DNA of 64,000 nucleotides from positions 517,408-581,407 of the forward strand of contig NZ_JMEX01000004.1 of NCBI RefSeq assembly GCF_000760735.1, given 5' to 3'. The first letter of the stretch is position 1. The number at the start of each line of letters is the position of its first letter. The stretch is from Rhodococcoides fascians A44A. Its GTDB lineage: Bacteria > Actinomycetota > Actinomycetes > Mycobacteriales > Mycobacteriaceae. The notes beneath the pieces are model-generated. The model made no database searches and was not told where the DNA came from. It worked only from the letters and a program-made list of their open reading frames with translations. The translations under genes and the position numbers were made by a program. Positions 8,813 through 16,939 of this stretch are shown here, piece by piece.

Positions 8813-8928
8813 ACAATGAGAACGCCGCCAACATGAAGCAGGTCACATCCCTCTGTCAACACCCCGCAGGCGCCTCTTCCAGCGGTTCGTCGCCTCCGGA
8901 TTGGTAAATGTGATTCAGATCACAACGA

Positions 8929-8956
8929 CGTTTGCTTTTCCCATCAGAAACCGACT
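8929..8956 (+). promoter_or_regulatory. Shared csbD-upstream element, copy 1
   Basis: CGTTTG, 15 nt, then ACCGACT, located 42 nt before the CsbD start. The same arrangement occurs at 24221-24248 on the other strand, upstream of the second CsbD-like gene, with 19 of 28 positions identical including a TTTTC block. It may be a promoter or activator site for stress control. Confidence 0.45.
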
Positions 8957-8998
8957 GAGTATCTGCAATTTTCAATCACACACAGAAGAGGTGCTCCG

Positions 8999-9169
8999 AT
9001 GAGCTTCATCGACAAGGCCAAGAACGCAGCAGAAGACGCATTGGGCAAGGCCAAGGAGGTCGTGGGTGACGCGACCAACAACAAGGACCTCGAGGCCGAG
9101 GGCAAGAAGGACCAGGGATCGGCGGGCGTGAAGAAGGTCGGCGAGAACATCAAGGACACGTTCAAGTAA
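8999..9169 (+). CDS. CsbD-family stress protein
   Basis: 56 residues, beginning MSFIDKAKNAAEDALGKAKE and continuing with KDLEAEGKKDQ, which is the CsbD domain almost in full. These small, charged, helical cytoplasmic proteins are general-stress induced in Gram-positive bacteria; the biochemical role is unknown. AGAGG lies 8 nt before the ATG. A strong hairpin follows the stop, so it is probably a single-gene transcript. Confidence 0.85.
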   Translation: MSFIDKAKNAAEDALGKAKEVVGDATNNKDLEAEGKKDQGSAGVKKVGENIKDTFK

Positions 9170-9179
9170 CCACCTTTCA

Positions 9180-9220
9180 GGCCCGACAGGGTCCCCGCAC
9201 ACGCCGGGACCCTGCGGGCC
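9180..9220 (+). terminator. Strong hairpin downstream of csbD
   Basis: 6 plus 9 base pairs with a single bulged A (GGCCCG..CAGGGTCCC against GGGACCCTG..CGGGCC) and a 10-nt loop, starting 10 nt after the CsbD stop. There is no T-run, which is common for actinobacterial terminators. Confidence 0.6.
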
Positions 9221-9295
9221 GAACCCTTCGACACGACAACCGCGCCACCGCCAAGTTCCACACTCCGAGTTCCAATTCAGCCCCGAGGAAGCATC

Positions 9296-9562
9296 ATGAC
9301 CACCACCGACTCCACCTCCGTACGCCCCGCACCACGCCGCCGCGGAGGAATCACCTCCAAGCTCGCGCTGATCGTCGCCCTGATTCTGGCCATCGCGCTC
9401 GTCGTGTTCGTGCTCCAGAACACGGTGCACACCCGGATCAACTTCATCGGGTGGAACTTCGACCTCGCGCAAGGTGTGTCCCTACTGGGCGCTGCGGCAG
9501 TCGGCGCGGTCATCGCCCTCGCGGTGGTTGCGGCTCTGCGGCTTCGACGCGCGGTGCGTTGA
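9296..9562 (+). CDS. LapA-domain (DUF1049) membrane protein
   Basis: 88 residues. A basic N-terminus is followed by a membrane segment (about 22-42), the conserved QNTVHTRINFIGWNFD segment and a second membrane segment ending in LRLRRAVR, the two-helix layout of LapA/DUF1049 proteins. In Enterobacteria LapA takes part in lipopolysaccharide assembly; here the role is unknown, probably envelope-related. It is followed after 3 nt by the gene at 9566. Confidence 0.75.
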   Translation: MTTTDSTSVRPAPRRRGGITSKLALIVALILAIALVVFVLQNTVHTRINFIGWNFDLAQGVSLLGAAAVGAVIALAVVAALRLRRAVR

Positions 9563-9565
9563 TCG

Positions 9566-9772
9566 ATGCTTCCACTTCTGGCTCGAAAGTACTTGTACCG
9601 GTACCTGTTCGTCGCGATCGCGCTGCCGATTCTCGCGCGAATTCTGGTGCTCGGGGGTCTGGCAATCGAGAAGCGATCCGGCAAGCCGAACTTGATCTCC
9701 AAGGTGTTGACGAAAAGCGGGAGGTTCGCCGAGCGCCGAGCGGAAAAGGCCTCCGGTAAGCACGCCGCATGA
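9566..9772 (+). CDS. Small hydrophobic protein of unknown function
   Basis: 68 residues, start 3 nt after the LapA-like stop, so co-translated with it. One hydrophobic segment (about residues 12-33, LFVAIALPILARILVLGGLA) is followed by a basic tail rich in Lys and Arg. I do not recognise the family. The tight linkage to the LapA-domain protein suggests a shared envelope role. Confidence 0.6.
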   Translation: MLPLLARKYLYRYLFVAIALPILARILVLGGLAIEKRSGKPNLISKVLTKSGRFAERRAEKASGKHAA

Positions 9773-9790
9773 CGACGTAGGCGGTTACTC

Positions 9791-9816
9791 GTGTCGACGG
9801 CGATCGGAGTCGACAC
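9791..9816. promoter_or_regulatory. Perfect 8-bp inverted repeat
   Basis: GTGTCGAC at 9791-9798 and GTCGACAC at 9809-9816 with a 10-nt spacer, between the small membrane gene and the DsbA-like gene. It could be a terminator stem for the upstream pair or an operator for the downstream gene. Confidence 0.45.
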
Positions 9817-9839
9817 TCGGGAACAATCGGTAACAGTCG

Positions 9840-10526
9840 ATGGTTCTCTTCCTCATGGCTCCGATCACCGTCGACATCTGGTCCGATATCGCCTGCCCGT
9901 GGTGCTTCATTGGCAAGCGCCGCTTCGAGGAAGGCCTCGCGGCATCCGGCCAGGACGGAAATGTCCACGTCGTGTACCACAGCTTCGAGCTTGCGCCCGA
10001 CACCCCGGTGGACTTCGACGGTTCCGAGGTCGACTTTCTGTCGGGGCACAAGGGCATCCCCGCCGATCAGGTCCAGCAGATGCTCGCGCACGTCGAAAAT
10101 ATCGCCGCGTCCGTCGGGCTGAACTACGACTTCGACGCGCTGCAACACACCAAGACGCTCAAGGCGCATGAACTTCTGCATTACGCCAAAGCGCACAACA
10201 GGCAGCTCGAGCTTGCCGAGCGCCTGTTCCTGGCCTACTTCACCGAGGGCAGGCACGTCGGACGGATATCCGATTTGGCCGACCTCGCCGCCGATGTTGG
10301 ACTCGACCGGGCGGACGCCGAAGCCGCTCTGACGGCGGGCAGGTATTCGGATGCCGTCGCTTCCGACATCGACCAAGCCCGCACCTTCGGCATCAACGGT
10401 GTCCCCTTCTTCGTGATCAACGGCAAGTACGGGGTGTCGGGTGCACAGGAGCCCAGCGCGTTCGCTGATGTCCTACGCACCGTAGCCGCAGAAACCACAG
10501 CCGACACCGCCGCGGCCGATGTCTGA
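9840..10526 (+). CDS. DsbA-family (FrnE-like) thiol oxidoreductase
   Basis: 228 residues or 223 from the internal ATG at 9855, which fits family N-termini better. VDIWSDIACPWCFIGKRRFE gives the thioredoxin-fold CPWC active site, and GVPFFVINGKYGVSGAQ is the cis-Pro region near the C-terminus. FrnE-like proteins are cytoplasmic disulfide isomerase/oxidoreductases related to 2-hydroxychromene-2-carboxylate isomerase. No ribosome site precedes either ATG. Confidence 0.88.
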   Translation: MVLFLMAPITVDIWSDIACPWCFIGKRRFEEGLAASGQDGNVHVVYHSFELAPDTPVDFDGSEVDFLSGHKGIPADQVQQMLAHVENIAASVGLNYDFDALQHTKTLKAHELLHYAKAHNRQLELAERLFLAYFTEGRHVGRISDLADLAADVGLDRADAEAALTAGRYSDAVASDIDQARTFGINGVPFFVINGKYGVSGAQEPSAFADVLRTVAAETTADTAAADV

Positions 10527-10711
10527 CCCGGCATCAGGGGCCGCTTCGGGCACGTCGTTCCGCATGCTCGGTGAACCCGCCGAGGCATGCGCGGGCGGCG
10601 TGTGCGCATGGCCCCCGGCGGGTGAAGAAGAGCTCTCCGACGCCCCGGCCGACCCGACGTAGCGAACCAGCGCTGCATCGCGTGGTGACTTCAGCGAGAT
10701 GCCGTGGTCAC

Positions 10712-10717
10712 TAGACT
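10712..10717 (+). promoter_or_regulatory. -10 box for a leaderless TetR transcript
   Basis: TAGACT followed by 7 nt and then GTG 10725. With no ribosome site present, this spacing puts the transcription start on the start codon, the arrangement typical of leaderless actinobacterial mRNAs. Confidence 0.5.
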
Positions 10718-10724
10718 GGCGGCC

Positions 10725-11372
10725 GTGTCCAGTATCGATCAGCCTCACTCGGATCGACCGCCGGCCGAGCCGTCCGGAACCGGCCGCCGCCAACAGGACC
10801 GGAGCCGGGAGACCCAGGGCAAGATCCTGAGTGCGGCAGTCACGGTGCTGATCGAGCACGGGTACTCGGGAGCGTCGACCCTGCGGATCCAGCAGCAGGC
10901 CGGGGTGTCTCGCGGCCGATTGTTGCATCACTTTCCCTCGCGCGAGAAGTTGCTCAGTGCGGCAGTCCACCACTTGGCGCTCGAGCGCATCCGTGGTCTG
11001 CACATCAGCTCGGACATTCCCCAGGAACTCAAGGCGCGGATTCGGGCAGCTATCGACGCGATGTGGTCGAACTACAGCCAGCCCTACTTCTGGGCATCGA
11101 ACGAGCTGTGGAATGCTGCGCGCACCAACGACGAGCTGCGAGCCGAGCTCCGGCCCGTGGAACAGCGAATGGGTCAGGTCATCCGTGATCGGACCGACGC
11201 ACTGTTCGGTCCGGAGTGCACGACCCGACCCGGTTACAAGCAGATGAGGGAACTCCTCCTGACAAGCATGCGCGGAACCGCCATGACCTACACGTTCGAT
11301 CCACACGATCCGACGACCGATCGCCATCTCAGCCAGTGGTACTCACACGCGGAAAGCGTTCTACTGCACTAG
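10725..11372 (+). CDS. TetR-family regulator
   Basis: 215 residues from GTG 10725, chosen because of the -10 box 7 nt upstream. A polar tail (1-30) precedes the helix-turn-helix (ILSAAVTVLIEHGYSGAS, then RIQQQAGVSRGRLLHHFPSREKLL). The C-terminal domain carries a WSNYSQPYFWASNELWNAA stretch seen in a common TetR subclass. It converges on the MpaB-like gene 62 nt downstream and may act at the dyad in that gene's promoter. Confidence 0.85.
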   Translation: MSSIDQPHSDRPPAEPSGTGRRQQDRSRETQGKILSAAVTVLIEHGYSGASTLRIQQQAGVSRGRLLHHFPSREKLLSAAVHHLALERIRGLHISSDIPQELKARIRAAIDAMWSNYSQPYFWASNELWNAARTNDELRAELRPVEQRMGQVIRDRTDALFGPECTTRPGYKQMRELLLTSMRGTAMTYTFDPHDPTTDRHLSQWYSHAESVLLH

Positions 11373-11434
11373 AAATGCACGTAATCGACGGGCCCGGATC
11401 ACCGGCCGACCATCGAAATCTCTTGTTTGCAGGC

Positions 11435-12337
11435 TCACCGGCGAGAGCGTCTGTGCGGCTCGCTCGGACCGTGGTCCACCGGGCATCCCGTGGGAAACGT
11501 CCCGAGTTCCGAGATCCGATACCCAGCGGGATAGGAACGGACCGCCTTCTGATCGCGGGCGCGGTATGCCGTCGTACGCGGAGGGAGGAGCCGGACCACA
11601 CGTGCGCGCGCCTTCACCATGGCTTCGGCAAGCGACCGTTCGAGCTTCGTCGGCTCCGGGTAATGGAAGGCGTCGAGCAGAGGCTTGTCCATCAGCGCGT
11701 ATGCCATTCGCCGAAAGACCTTCTTCGGCAGGAACTTGTACGGCGCGAACGTGGACATGAGGTCGAGGGTGGCGTCGGCGACGGCGGTGCTGCCCACGTC
11801 GTAGGCGAAGTGCTGCTGCTCGTACTCGTCCATGTAACTGGCGAACTGGTCGTAGGTCTCGGGGATCTCTTTGATTCCCATGTGCCGCCCCAGAGTGCGG
11901 TAGTACATGACCATCGCGTCGCGCTCACTCACTCCGACCGGACGCCATCCGAACCTCTCGAGCCAGCGGAACGGCACGACCACGAACGTCGCTAGAACGT
12001 ACAGAAAGTCTTCGTTGGAGATGTCGTACGCACCGTGCATTCGATTCATCCGACGGATCGCCGTGCGGCCGTCGACGCTCCCGAACCCCGACTCGACGAC
12101 CTGGTCGAGGATCAGATTGGTGTCGTCGTAGCGCTGCTGTACACGTTCGGTGAACTCGCCCGTCGCGGCCAGCAGGCTTCCGACGGTCGGGACTGCGTAG
12201 GTGCGGAACAACGCAAAGCTGAGGGCCTGAACCGTGTCCCACGGGAACTCGTAGGAGTAGTGCAGGCGGTATATCTCCTCGTAATCGGTAGTCGGGTCCA
12301 GAGACTCGATTCTCGTGGTCCACGGATCGTGAAACAT
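11435..12337 (-). CDS. MpaB-like oxygenase (DUF2236) family protein
   Basis: About 300 residues. It shows the family's pattern of DFLYVLATFVVVPFRWLERFGWRP, then YYRTLGRHMGIKEIPETYDQF and EQQHFAYDVGS, with His residues in positions used for heme or iron binding by MpaB and latex-clearing relatives. Such proteins are oxygenases of uncertain substrate. ATG 12337 is preceded by GGAG; a GTG two codons earlier is possible. A promoter with an overlapping dyad lies upstream. Confidence 0.75.
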   Translation of the reverse strand: MFHDPWTTRIESLDPTTDYEEIYRLHYSYEFPWDTVQALSFALFRTYAVPTVGSLLAATGEFTERVQQRYDDTNLILDQVVESGFGSVDGRTAIRRMNRMHGAYDISNEDFLYVLATFVVVPFRWLERFGWRPVGVSERDAMVMYYRTLGRHMGIKEIPETYDQFASYMDEYEQQHFAYDVGSTAVADATLDLMSTFAPYKFLPKKVFRRMAYALMDKPLLDAFHYPEPTKLERSLAEAMVKARARVVRLLPPRTTAYRARDQKAVRSYPAGYRISELGTFPTGCPVDHGPSEPHRRSRR

Positions 12338-12381
12338 GCGCACTCCGATGCAGTCACAGTGACCTCACTCGCTCACTGGTG

Positions 12382-12416
12382 AATGTAAGGGTTGACGCTT
12401 AATCAGTCAACAGTGA
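12382..12416 (-). promoter_or_regulatory. Promoter with overlapping operator for the MpaB-like gene
   Basis: On the minus strand TTGACT (12410-12405), 17 nt, TACATT (12387-12382) is a near-consensus promoter. TTGAC at 12392-12396 and GTCAA at 12406-12410 form a dyad covering the -35 and spacer, and TCACTG (12373-12378) mirrors CAGTGA (12411-12416) outside it. Repression by a TetR-type protein is plausible. Confidence 0.6.
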
Positions 12417-12446
12417 CCGTTTATGAGTCCGGCGACGTACGACGAA

Positions 12447-12482
12447 GCCGAGAACCAGGACATCCCCGACCCGGTTCTCGGC
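12447..12482 (-). terminator. Hairpin terminator after the secreted protein gene
   Basis: GCCGAGAACC at 12447-12456 and GGTTCTCGGC at 12473-12482 form a perfect 10-bp stem with a 16-nt loop, 11 nt beyond the stop of the minus-strand gene at 12494. Confidence 0.6.
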
Positions 12483-12493
12483 ACACAAGTCGG

Positions 12494-12976
12494 CTAGCGC
12501 CCGATGCAGCCTTGAAGAGTGGTGAAGCTACCCGCGAGACTGAGACCGGTGCAGACTGCACCAGTCGGCGTCAGCGTGACGGTTCCGCCAGGACCTGCCA
12601 CCGCAATCGACAACCCCGGCCCCACCCCTTCGTTCACGGCCGAACTGCCCGGCCCGAACGAGATCGCTGCCGGGCCCGCACCGGCGGTGGCGTCGGACAC
12701 CGCGGTGCCGCCGTTCAGACCGAGTGCGAGTGCCGCTGCCTGTTCGAGCGCCGCCGCAGAGCCCCAGCCCTCGAATCCGTAACCTGCGGCCGCACTCGTT
12801 CCGTCGGCGACGCTGTCGCACTGCGACTGGCCTTCCACCGCGGCTTCCGATGCTCCGCCGGGGGCCGTGGTACACCCGACGGGCGCGGCCGAAGCGGCGG
12901 CGGGAGCGAGAAATGACATGCCTGCGGCCAGACCCAGAGTTGCTGCACCACCGAAGAGCTTCGTGAACGTTCTCAT
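12494..12976 (-). CDS. Secreted Ala/Gly-rich protein of unknown function
   Basis: 160 residues. A Sec signal peptide is clear: MRTFTKLFGG, a hydrophobic core, then ASAAP near residue 31 as cleavage site. The mature part is rich in Ala, Gly and Thr with four Cys (GCTT, QCDS, CTG, GCIG), suggesting one or two disulfides. AAGGAAGG precedes the ATG. The family is not recognised with confidence; secreted proteins of this kind are common in Rhodococcus and Nocardia. Confidence 0.75.
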   Translation of the reverse strand: MRTFTKLFGGAATLGLAAGMSFLAPAAASAAPVGCTTAPGGASEAAVEGQSQCDSVADGTSAAAGYGFEGWGSAAALEQAAALALGLNGGTAVSDATAGAGPAAISFGPGSSAVNEGVGPGLSIAVAGPGGTVTLTPTGAVCTGLSLAGSFTTLQGCIGR

Positions 12977-13184
12977 CTTGACGCCTTCCTTCGAACGACT
13001 TGGAGATCGAGTACCTGCCTCACGCTGCTCCGCCGACAGCACGACCGTCGATCGCGAATATCTCGAATCAGCATCGACCTGGTCACGTCAAGGTAACACC
13101 GCTCCCTGTCGATGAACCGGGAACTCCAGAACCCGCGTCGGGTAGGCCGCGATTGATCGGCCGCCGCCCGGGTACACGAACCTC

Positions 13185-14174
13185 ATGAGCGCACCAGCGC
13201 ACGCCGCTGTATCCCCGACCTTGCCCACACCGGACGGCGAAGTGTCCGCGTCCGTTGTCGATTACCTGTCCGGCACGACCACGTCGGTGGCCACCACTTT
13301 CGACGTCGATCCCGTCGGCCGGGACGCGCAACTGGCGCTGACCATCTGCTACGAACTCCACTATCGCGGATTCCACGGCATCGACGACGACTTCGAGTGG
13401 GACCCTGCAATTCTGGCGTTCCGGCGATCGATCGAAGAGCCGTTCCTGGCGCACGTCCGCGAGTCCGTCGAGGACGGCGTCGACGCGGTTGCCGAGATGG
13501 ACGCTCTGTCCATCGAACCGAGGAGCGGCAGCGGTCCGTCCTGGTTTCTCAGAGACGAGGGAACGTGGGACCACATGCGCGAATACTTCGCCCATCGGTC
13601 GCTCTACCACCTCAAGGAAGCCGATCCGCACGCCTGGGCCATACCTCGGCTGATCGGTCAGGCGAAGGCGTCGTACGTCGCCGTCGAGTTCGACGAATAC
13701 GGCGGTGGCCGTGGCGATCACGTCCACCAGCAGTTGTGGAGCGCACTGATGGACGCGGCCGATCTCGACTCGTCGTATCTGGGTTATCTCGACCGTGTAC
13801 CAGCGCAGACCCTGGTCTGGGTGAACTTGATGTCGTTGTTCGGCCTGCATCGGAGCTTGCGCGGAGCGACGGTGGGCCACTTGGCCGCAACGGAGATCAC
13901 GTCCTCGCCGGGTTCCCGACGGTTCGTCGACGGTCTGCGCAGGCTCGGGGCTCCCGAAGCGTGCGTGGCCTTCTACGCCGAACACGTCGAAGCCGACGCG
14001 GTTCACGAGCAGGTCTTGCGTCATGATGTCGTCGGGGATCTTCTGCGCCGGGAGCCCGAACTGGAACGTGACGTGGTGTTCGGGATGCGCGCTCTGTCCT
14101 ACGTCGAGGATGCCCTCGCCGACCACATCATGGGTGCGTGGCAGAAGGGCAAGTCGTCATTGATGCACCAGTGA
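13185..14174 (+). CDS. Iron-containing redox enzyme (heme-oxygenase-like fold)
   Basis: 329 residues. CYELHYRGFHG, QAKASYVAVEFDEYGGG and YAEHVEADAVHEQVLRHD are the Glu/His clusters of the iron-containing redox enzyme family, which has the heme-oxygenase-like di-iron fold. Known relatives cleave fatty acids or oxidise amino-acid side chains; the substrate here is unknown. It faces the CDGSH and methyltransferase genes 25 nt away in convergent orientation; all three are often neighbours in actinobacteria (from memory), suggesting one pathway. Confidence 0.8.
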   Translation: MSAPAHAAVSPTLPTPDGEVSASVVDYLSGTTTSVATTFDVDPVGRDAQLALTICYELHYRGFHGIDDDFEWDPAILAFRRSIEEPFLAHVRESVEDGVDAVAEMDALSIEPRSGSGPSWFLRDEGTWDHMREYFAHRSLYHLKEADPHAWAIPRLIGQAKASYVAVEFDEYGGGRGDHVHQQLWSALMDAADLDSSYLGYLDRVPAQTLVWVNLMSLFGLHRSLRGATVGHLAATEITSSPGSRRFVDGLRRLGAPEACVAFYAEHVEADAVHEQVLRHDVVGDLLRREPELERDVVFGMRALSYVEDALADHIMGAWQKGKSSLMHQ

Positions 14175-14199
14175 CGCGATGCAACGGTGACGCCTCGAG

Positions 14200-14406
14200 T
14201 CATGCGGGCCGTTGCTTGCGTCGGTGGCTCGTGTCGCACAGCGGGTAGGTCTTGCTGCGCTTGCACGTACAGATCGCGACCGCGAACCGGTCGGACGTCG
14301 TGTGGGTTCCGTCATCTGTTTCGATGTCCACGGGACCCGACACGATGATCGGTCCGTTGGCCACGACCCGGATCGATGTTCGCGCGCGGTCACCGCTTGT
14401 CGGCAC
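14200..14406 (-). CDS. CDGSH-type iron-sulfur protein
   Basis: 68 residues from GTG 14406. The cluster motif is CTC, eight residues, then CDTSH near the C-terminus (CxCx2Sx3PxCDxxH), so a 2Fe-2S cluster with three Cys and one His is expected; the usual Gly is Thr. These small proteins carry electrons or clusters. The start lies inside the 3' end of the methyltransferase gene (17-nt overlap), indicating coupled translation. Confidence 0.8.
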   Translation of the reverse strand: MPTSGDRARTSIRVVANGPIIVSGPVDIETDDGTHTTSDRFAVAICTCKRSKTYPLCDTSHRRKQRPA

Positions 14407-15088
14407 GGATGACCACCAATCGTTCCGTCCGTTGACCGGTGCGCGCGATACCCACGTTCTCGAGCCACTCGGCGCGCGACGACATGACCGGACCGTAGCC
14501 GATCGTGCGCGAATCGACGATCGCCGCGGACATACCTCGCGCCGCCAGCATCGATACCGTGAGCTGCGGATCCGCGAACTCGGACTGGACCGCCAGCAGC
14601 GTGCCACCCGTGGACAACATGTCGAATACGTTGTTGCACAAGGTATCGAGCACGAGACGGCCGGTAGGGCCCGCGTCCCAGGCCCGGGCCGGGCCGAGCT
14701 CGACGGGCACGTTGTCCGACGGTACGTACGGCGGATTGCACACCACCACGTCGAACGGCCCTGTTCGTCGAGCATCGTCGAACGACCCCAGCCGCACGTC
14801 CACGTTCAACCCGGCATTGCGGGCGTTCTTCTGGGCACACGTCGCTGCGACGGGATCGATGTCGAACGCGTGCACGCCTCGAGCCCCCGACCGTGCGGCA
14901 TGAACCGCGAGCACCCCCGAGCCGGTACACATGTCCACGACCCGAGCACCCACGGCAATTCCCGACGCAGTGAGGGCCTCGGCCAGCAGCCACGAATCCT
15001 CTTGCGGTCGATACACACCCGGATCGACCGCCACGTCGAAGAACTTCTGCATATCGTGACCGGCACGGACTGCCGTCGTGTTCGCCAT
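14390..15088 (-). CDS. HemK2/MTQ2-type SAM-dependent methyltransferase
   Basis: About 232 residues. VYRPQEDSWLLAEAL leads into the SAM loop VVDMCTGSGVLAVHAA, the acidic residue at the end of strand 2 is in HAFDIDP, and VVCNPPYVP is the NPPY motif of N- or Gln-methyltransferases. HemK relatives methylate release factors, but this divergent paralogue, next to the CDGSH and di-iron genes, may have a specialised target. ATG 15088 chosen; ATG 15052 is possible and neither has a clear ribosome site. Confidence 0.8.
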   Translation of the reverse strand: MANTTAVRAGHDMQKFFDVAVDPGVYRPQEDSWLLAEALTASGIAVGARVVDMCTGSGVLAVHAARSGARGVHAFDIDPVAATCAQKNARNAGLNVDVRLGSFDDARRTGPFDVVVCNPPYVPSDNVPVELGPARAWDAGPTGRLVLDTLCNNVFDMLSTGGTLLAVQSEFADPQLTVSMLAARGMSAAIVDSRTIGYGPVMSSRAEWLENVGIARTGQRTERLVVIRADKR

Positions 15089-15374
15089 AGGGTAGGTATG
15101 CCGCCTGGCGAAAGACCCAAACCTCGAGGATCCGCGCCACCCGAACCATGGGTCGTTCTCGCTCTCGGCTGACGTTTGAGTTGTCCGGTTCGGGGAATCC
15201 GTCCCGAAGCAGCGAGGGTCTTCGGTTGAGCGTGCAGCCGACAACTCTTCATTTTCCAGTCGAAATTTTCGTCCTGCCGACGCCGGTCGCGCCCGGAGCA
15301 CATCTCTCCTGCCGTGATTCGCCTCCGTCGCGGCTTGCGCAGGCGTCGGGACGCGAGAACAGGTGATTGCCGTG

Positions 15375-16055
15375 ATGGATCGTGACCGATACCGAGCGGA
15401 GTGGTCGACGCTGCACGGGGGTCTCGACGCGTCGTCTTCGCGTTTGATCGACGGCTGGCTCGGGATCATGTACCTCTGCGCTGCCCCCTTCGTTCGACGG
15501 CGTGTCTCCCCGACGACCGTGACGGTCTTGGCGCTGGTGTGTGCGGCGATCGCGGTGGCGGCGAGTGCATTCGGTCGCTGGGGCGTACTGGCGGCAATGG
15601 TGCTGATTCTGGCGTCGACCCTGCTGGACGGCGTGGACGGTGCGGTGGCCGTCATGTCCGACCGCGCATCCGCGTGGGGGTCGGTCCTCGATTCCACCGC
15701 TGATCGCGTCAGCGATCTGTGTTTCTATGCGTGCGCCGCCGTAGTGGGTGTGCCGCTGCCGCTGATCGCGACGATGGCAGCCTCCACGCTCGTCCACGAA
15801 TCCGTTCGCGCCCGAGCGGCCGCAGTCGGCATGCCGGAGGCGGGCGTGCTCACCGTGTGGGAACGACCGTCTCGCGCTGTCACCGTGTTGCTGATACTCG
15901 GCGCGAACATGATCTTCCCGGAGCAGACCTGGACTTCCGCGGCAGGTGGAGCCGTCGGAGCCGGATTGGCGCTCATCGGGTTGGTTCAACTCCTGGTGGT
16001 GGTGCATCGTCGGCTCGCGGCCCCTGCGCAACAACCTGCGCGGTCGCCTGGGTGA
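15375..16055 (+). CDS. CDP-alcohol phosphatidyltransferase family protein
   Basis: 226 residues with about five membrane segments. The signature DxxDGxxA(R)x8Gx3Dx3D is present with D85, D88, G102, D106 and D110, but the conserved Arg is Val93. The family joins a CDP-linked lipid or polyol with an alcohol at the membrane. ATG 15375 follows AGGTG by 9 nt. Its 3' end overlaps the convergent YihY-family gene by 83 bp. Substrates are unknown. Confidence 0.8.
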   Translation: MDRDRYRAEWSTLHGGLDASSSRLIDGWLGIMYLCAAPFVRRRVSPTTVTVLALVCAAIAVAASAFGRWGVLAAMVLILASTLLDGVDGAVAVMSDRASAWGSVLDSTADRVSDLCFYACAAVVGVPLPLIATMAASTLVHESVRARAAAVGMPEAGVLTVWERPSRAVTVLLILGANMIFPEQTWTSAAGGAVGAGLALIGLVQLLVVVHRRLAAPAQQPARSPG

Positions 16056-16905
16056 ACGTCCAGCCCGTGATGAGCAGGACATGGAGCACCCACATCCACA
16101 GACCGATCGCGATCGCGGCTCCCACAGTGGTCAGGCCTCCGAACGGGGCGCCGAGCGACACCGGAATCGCCAGAAACAGAACGAAGCCCTGAACGAAGCC
16201 TGCGATGAACGACGCTGTGACCGCGGCACACCACCAGACGACGGTAAACGGAATGTCCTCTGCCGCAACTATCGAATACGCACCCGCGACCAGGACACCG
16301 AGCACGAGCCACACGACGACGAAGCCCAACCACACGCGCAGCAACAAGGCCGCTACTCCCCCGCCCGTCGTCGCATCGGCGAGCCATTCTGCCGACGCCA
16401 GCACTCCCAGGAGCAGAAGCGGCGCGACCACTGCCACCGGTACCAGGGCAAGCCGGCCTCGCCAACCGTCGAAGGATGTGGGGCGAGGTCGCCTCCGCGA
16501 GGTCAGCGCTCGGCGCAGGCCCTCGCCGTAGAACGTGGCAGGGAAGATCGCCAGTACACAGTGCAGCAGACTCAACTCGGCTCCCGCCGAAACCAGCTGC
16601 AGCACAACGCTCCGCGCCCCGAGCGCGTCGGGTAGCAACGATGCGACGTCGTCGCCTCTCGCTTCGACCCACGACGCCGACGTGACCAGAGCACAAGCTC
16701 GCAAGGACAACAGCAGTAAGGGCACCACCGCGATGGCGCCGTAGAACGTCAGTGTGGCGGCCAGAGCGCTCGAGTCTCGTGTAGCCGAAATTTCCTTGTA
16801 TCGCGCGACCGTCGCCGACGCTCGTCGCCTGACGGATCCGAGGTTCCGAGTGCTGGGCAGTATGTTCATGATCTGTTGCCAATTCCCCGCGAGCCCCGTG
16901 ATCAA
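15973..16905 (-). CDS. YihY/BrkB-like membrane protein
   Basis: 310 residues with about six hydrophobic segments (LAATLTFYGAIAVVPLLLLSL, LALVPVAVVAPLLLLGVLAS, VWLGFVVVWLVLGVLVAGAY and others). The opening YGAIAVVPLLL pattern and overall layout fit the YihY/virulence factor BrkB family, integral membrane proteins of unsettled function. The C-terminus overlaps the convergent phosphatidyltransferase. An internal Met at 16869 could be the start. Confidence 0.75.
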   Translation of the reverse strand: MITGLAGNWQQIMNILPSTRNLGSVRRRASATVARYKEISATRDSSALAATLTFYGAIAVVPLLLLSLRACALVTSASWVEARGDDVASLLPDALGARSVVLQLVSAGAELSLLHCVLAIFPATFYGEGLRRALTSRRRPRPTSFDGWRGRLALVPVAVVAPLLLLGVLASAEWLADATTGGGVAALLLRVWLGFVVVWLVLGVLVAGAYSIVAAEDIPFTVVWWCAAVTASFIAGFVQGFVLFLAIPVSLGAPFGGLTTVGAAIAIGLWMWVLHVLLITGWTFTQATAQVVAQGPRADDAPPPGVEPTR

Positions 16906-16939
16906 CCCCGGCGCTGGTTTTCGCGCGACCTACCTGGGT

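Noticed and set aside
8929-8964. Classical SigB/SigF promoter before csbD
   Set aside because: GTTT and GAGTAT are about 22 nt apart, too far for the 15-17 nt spacing of that promoter class.
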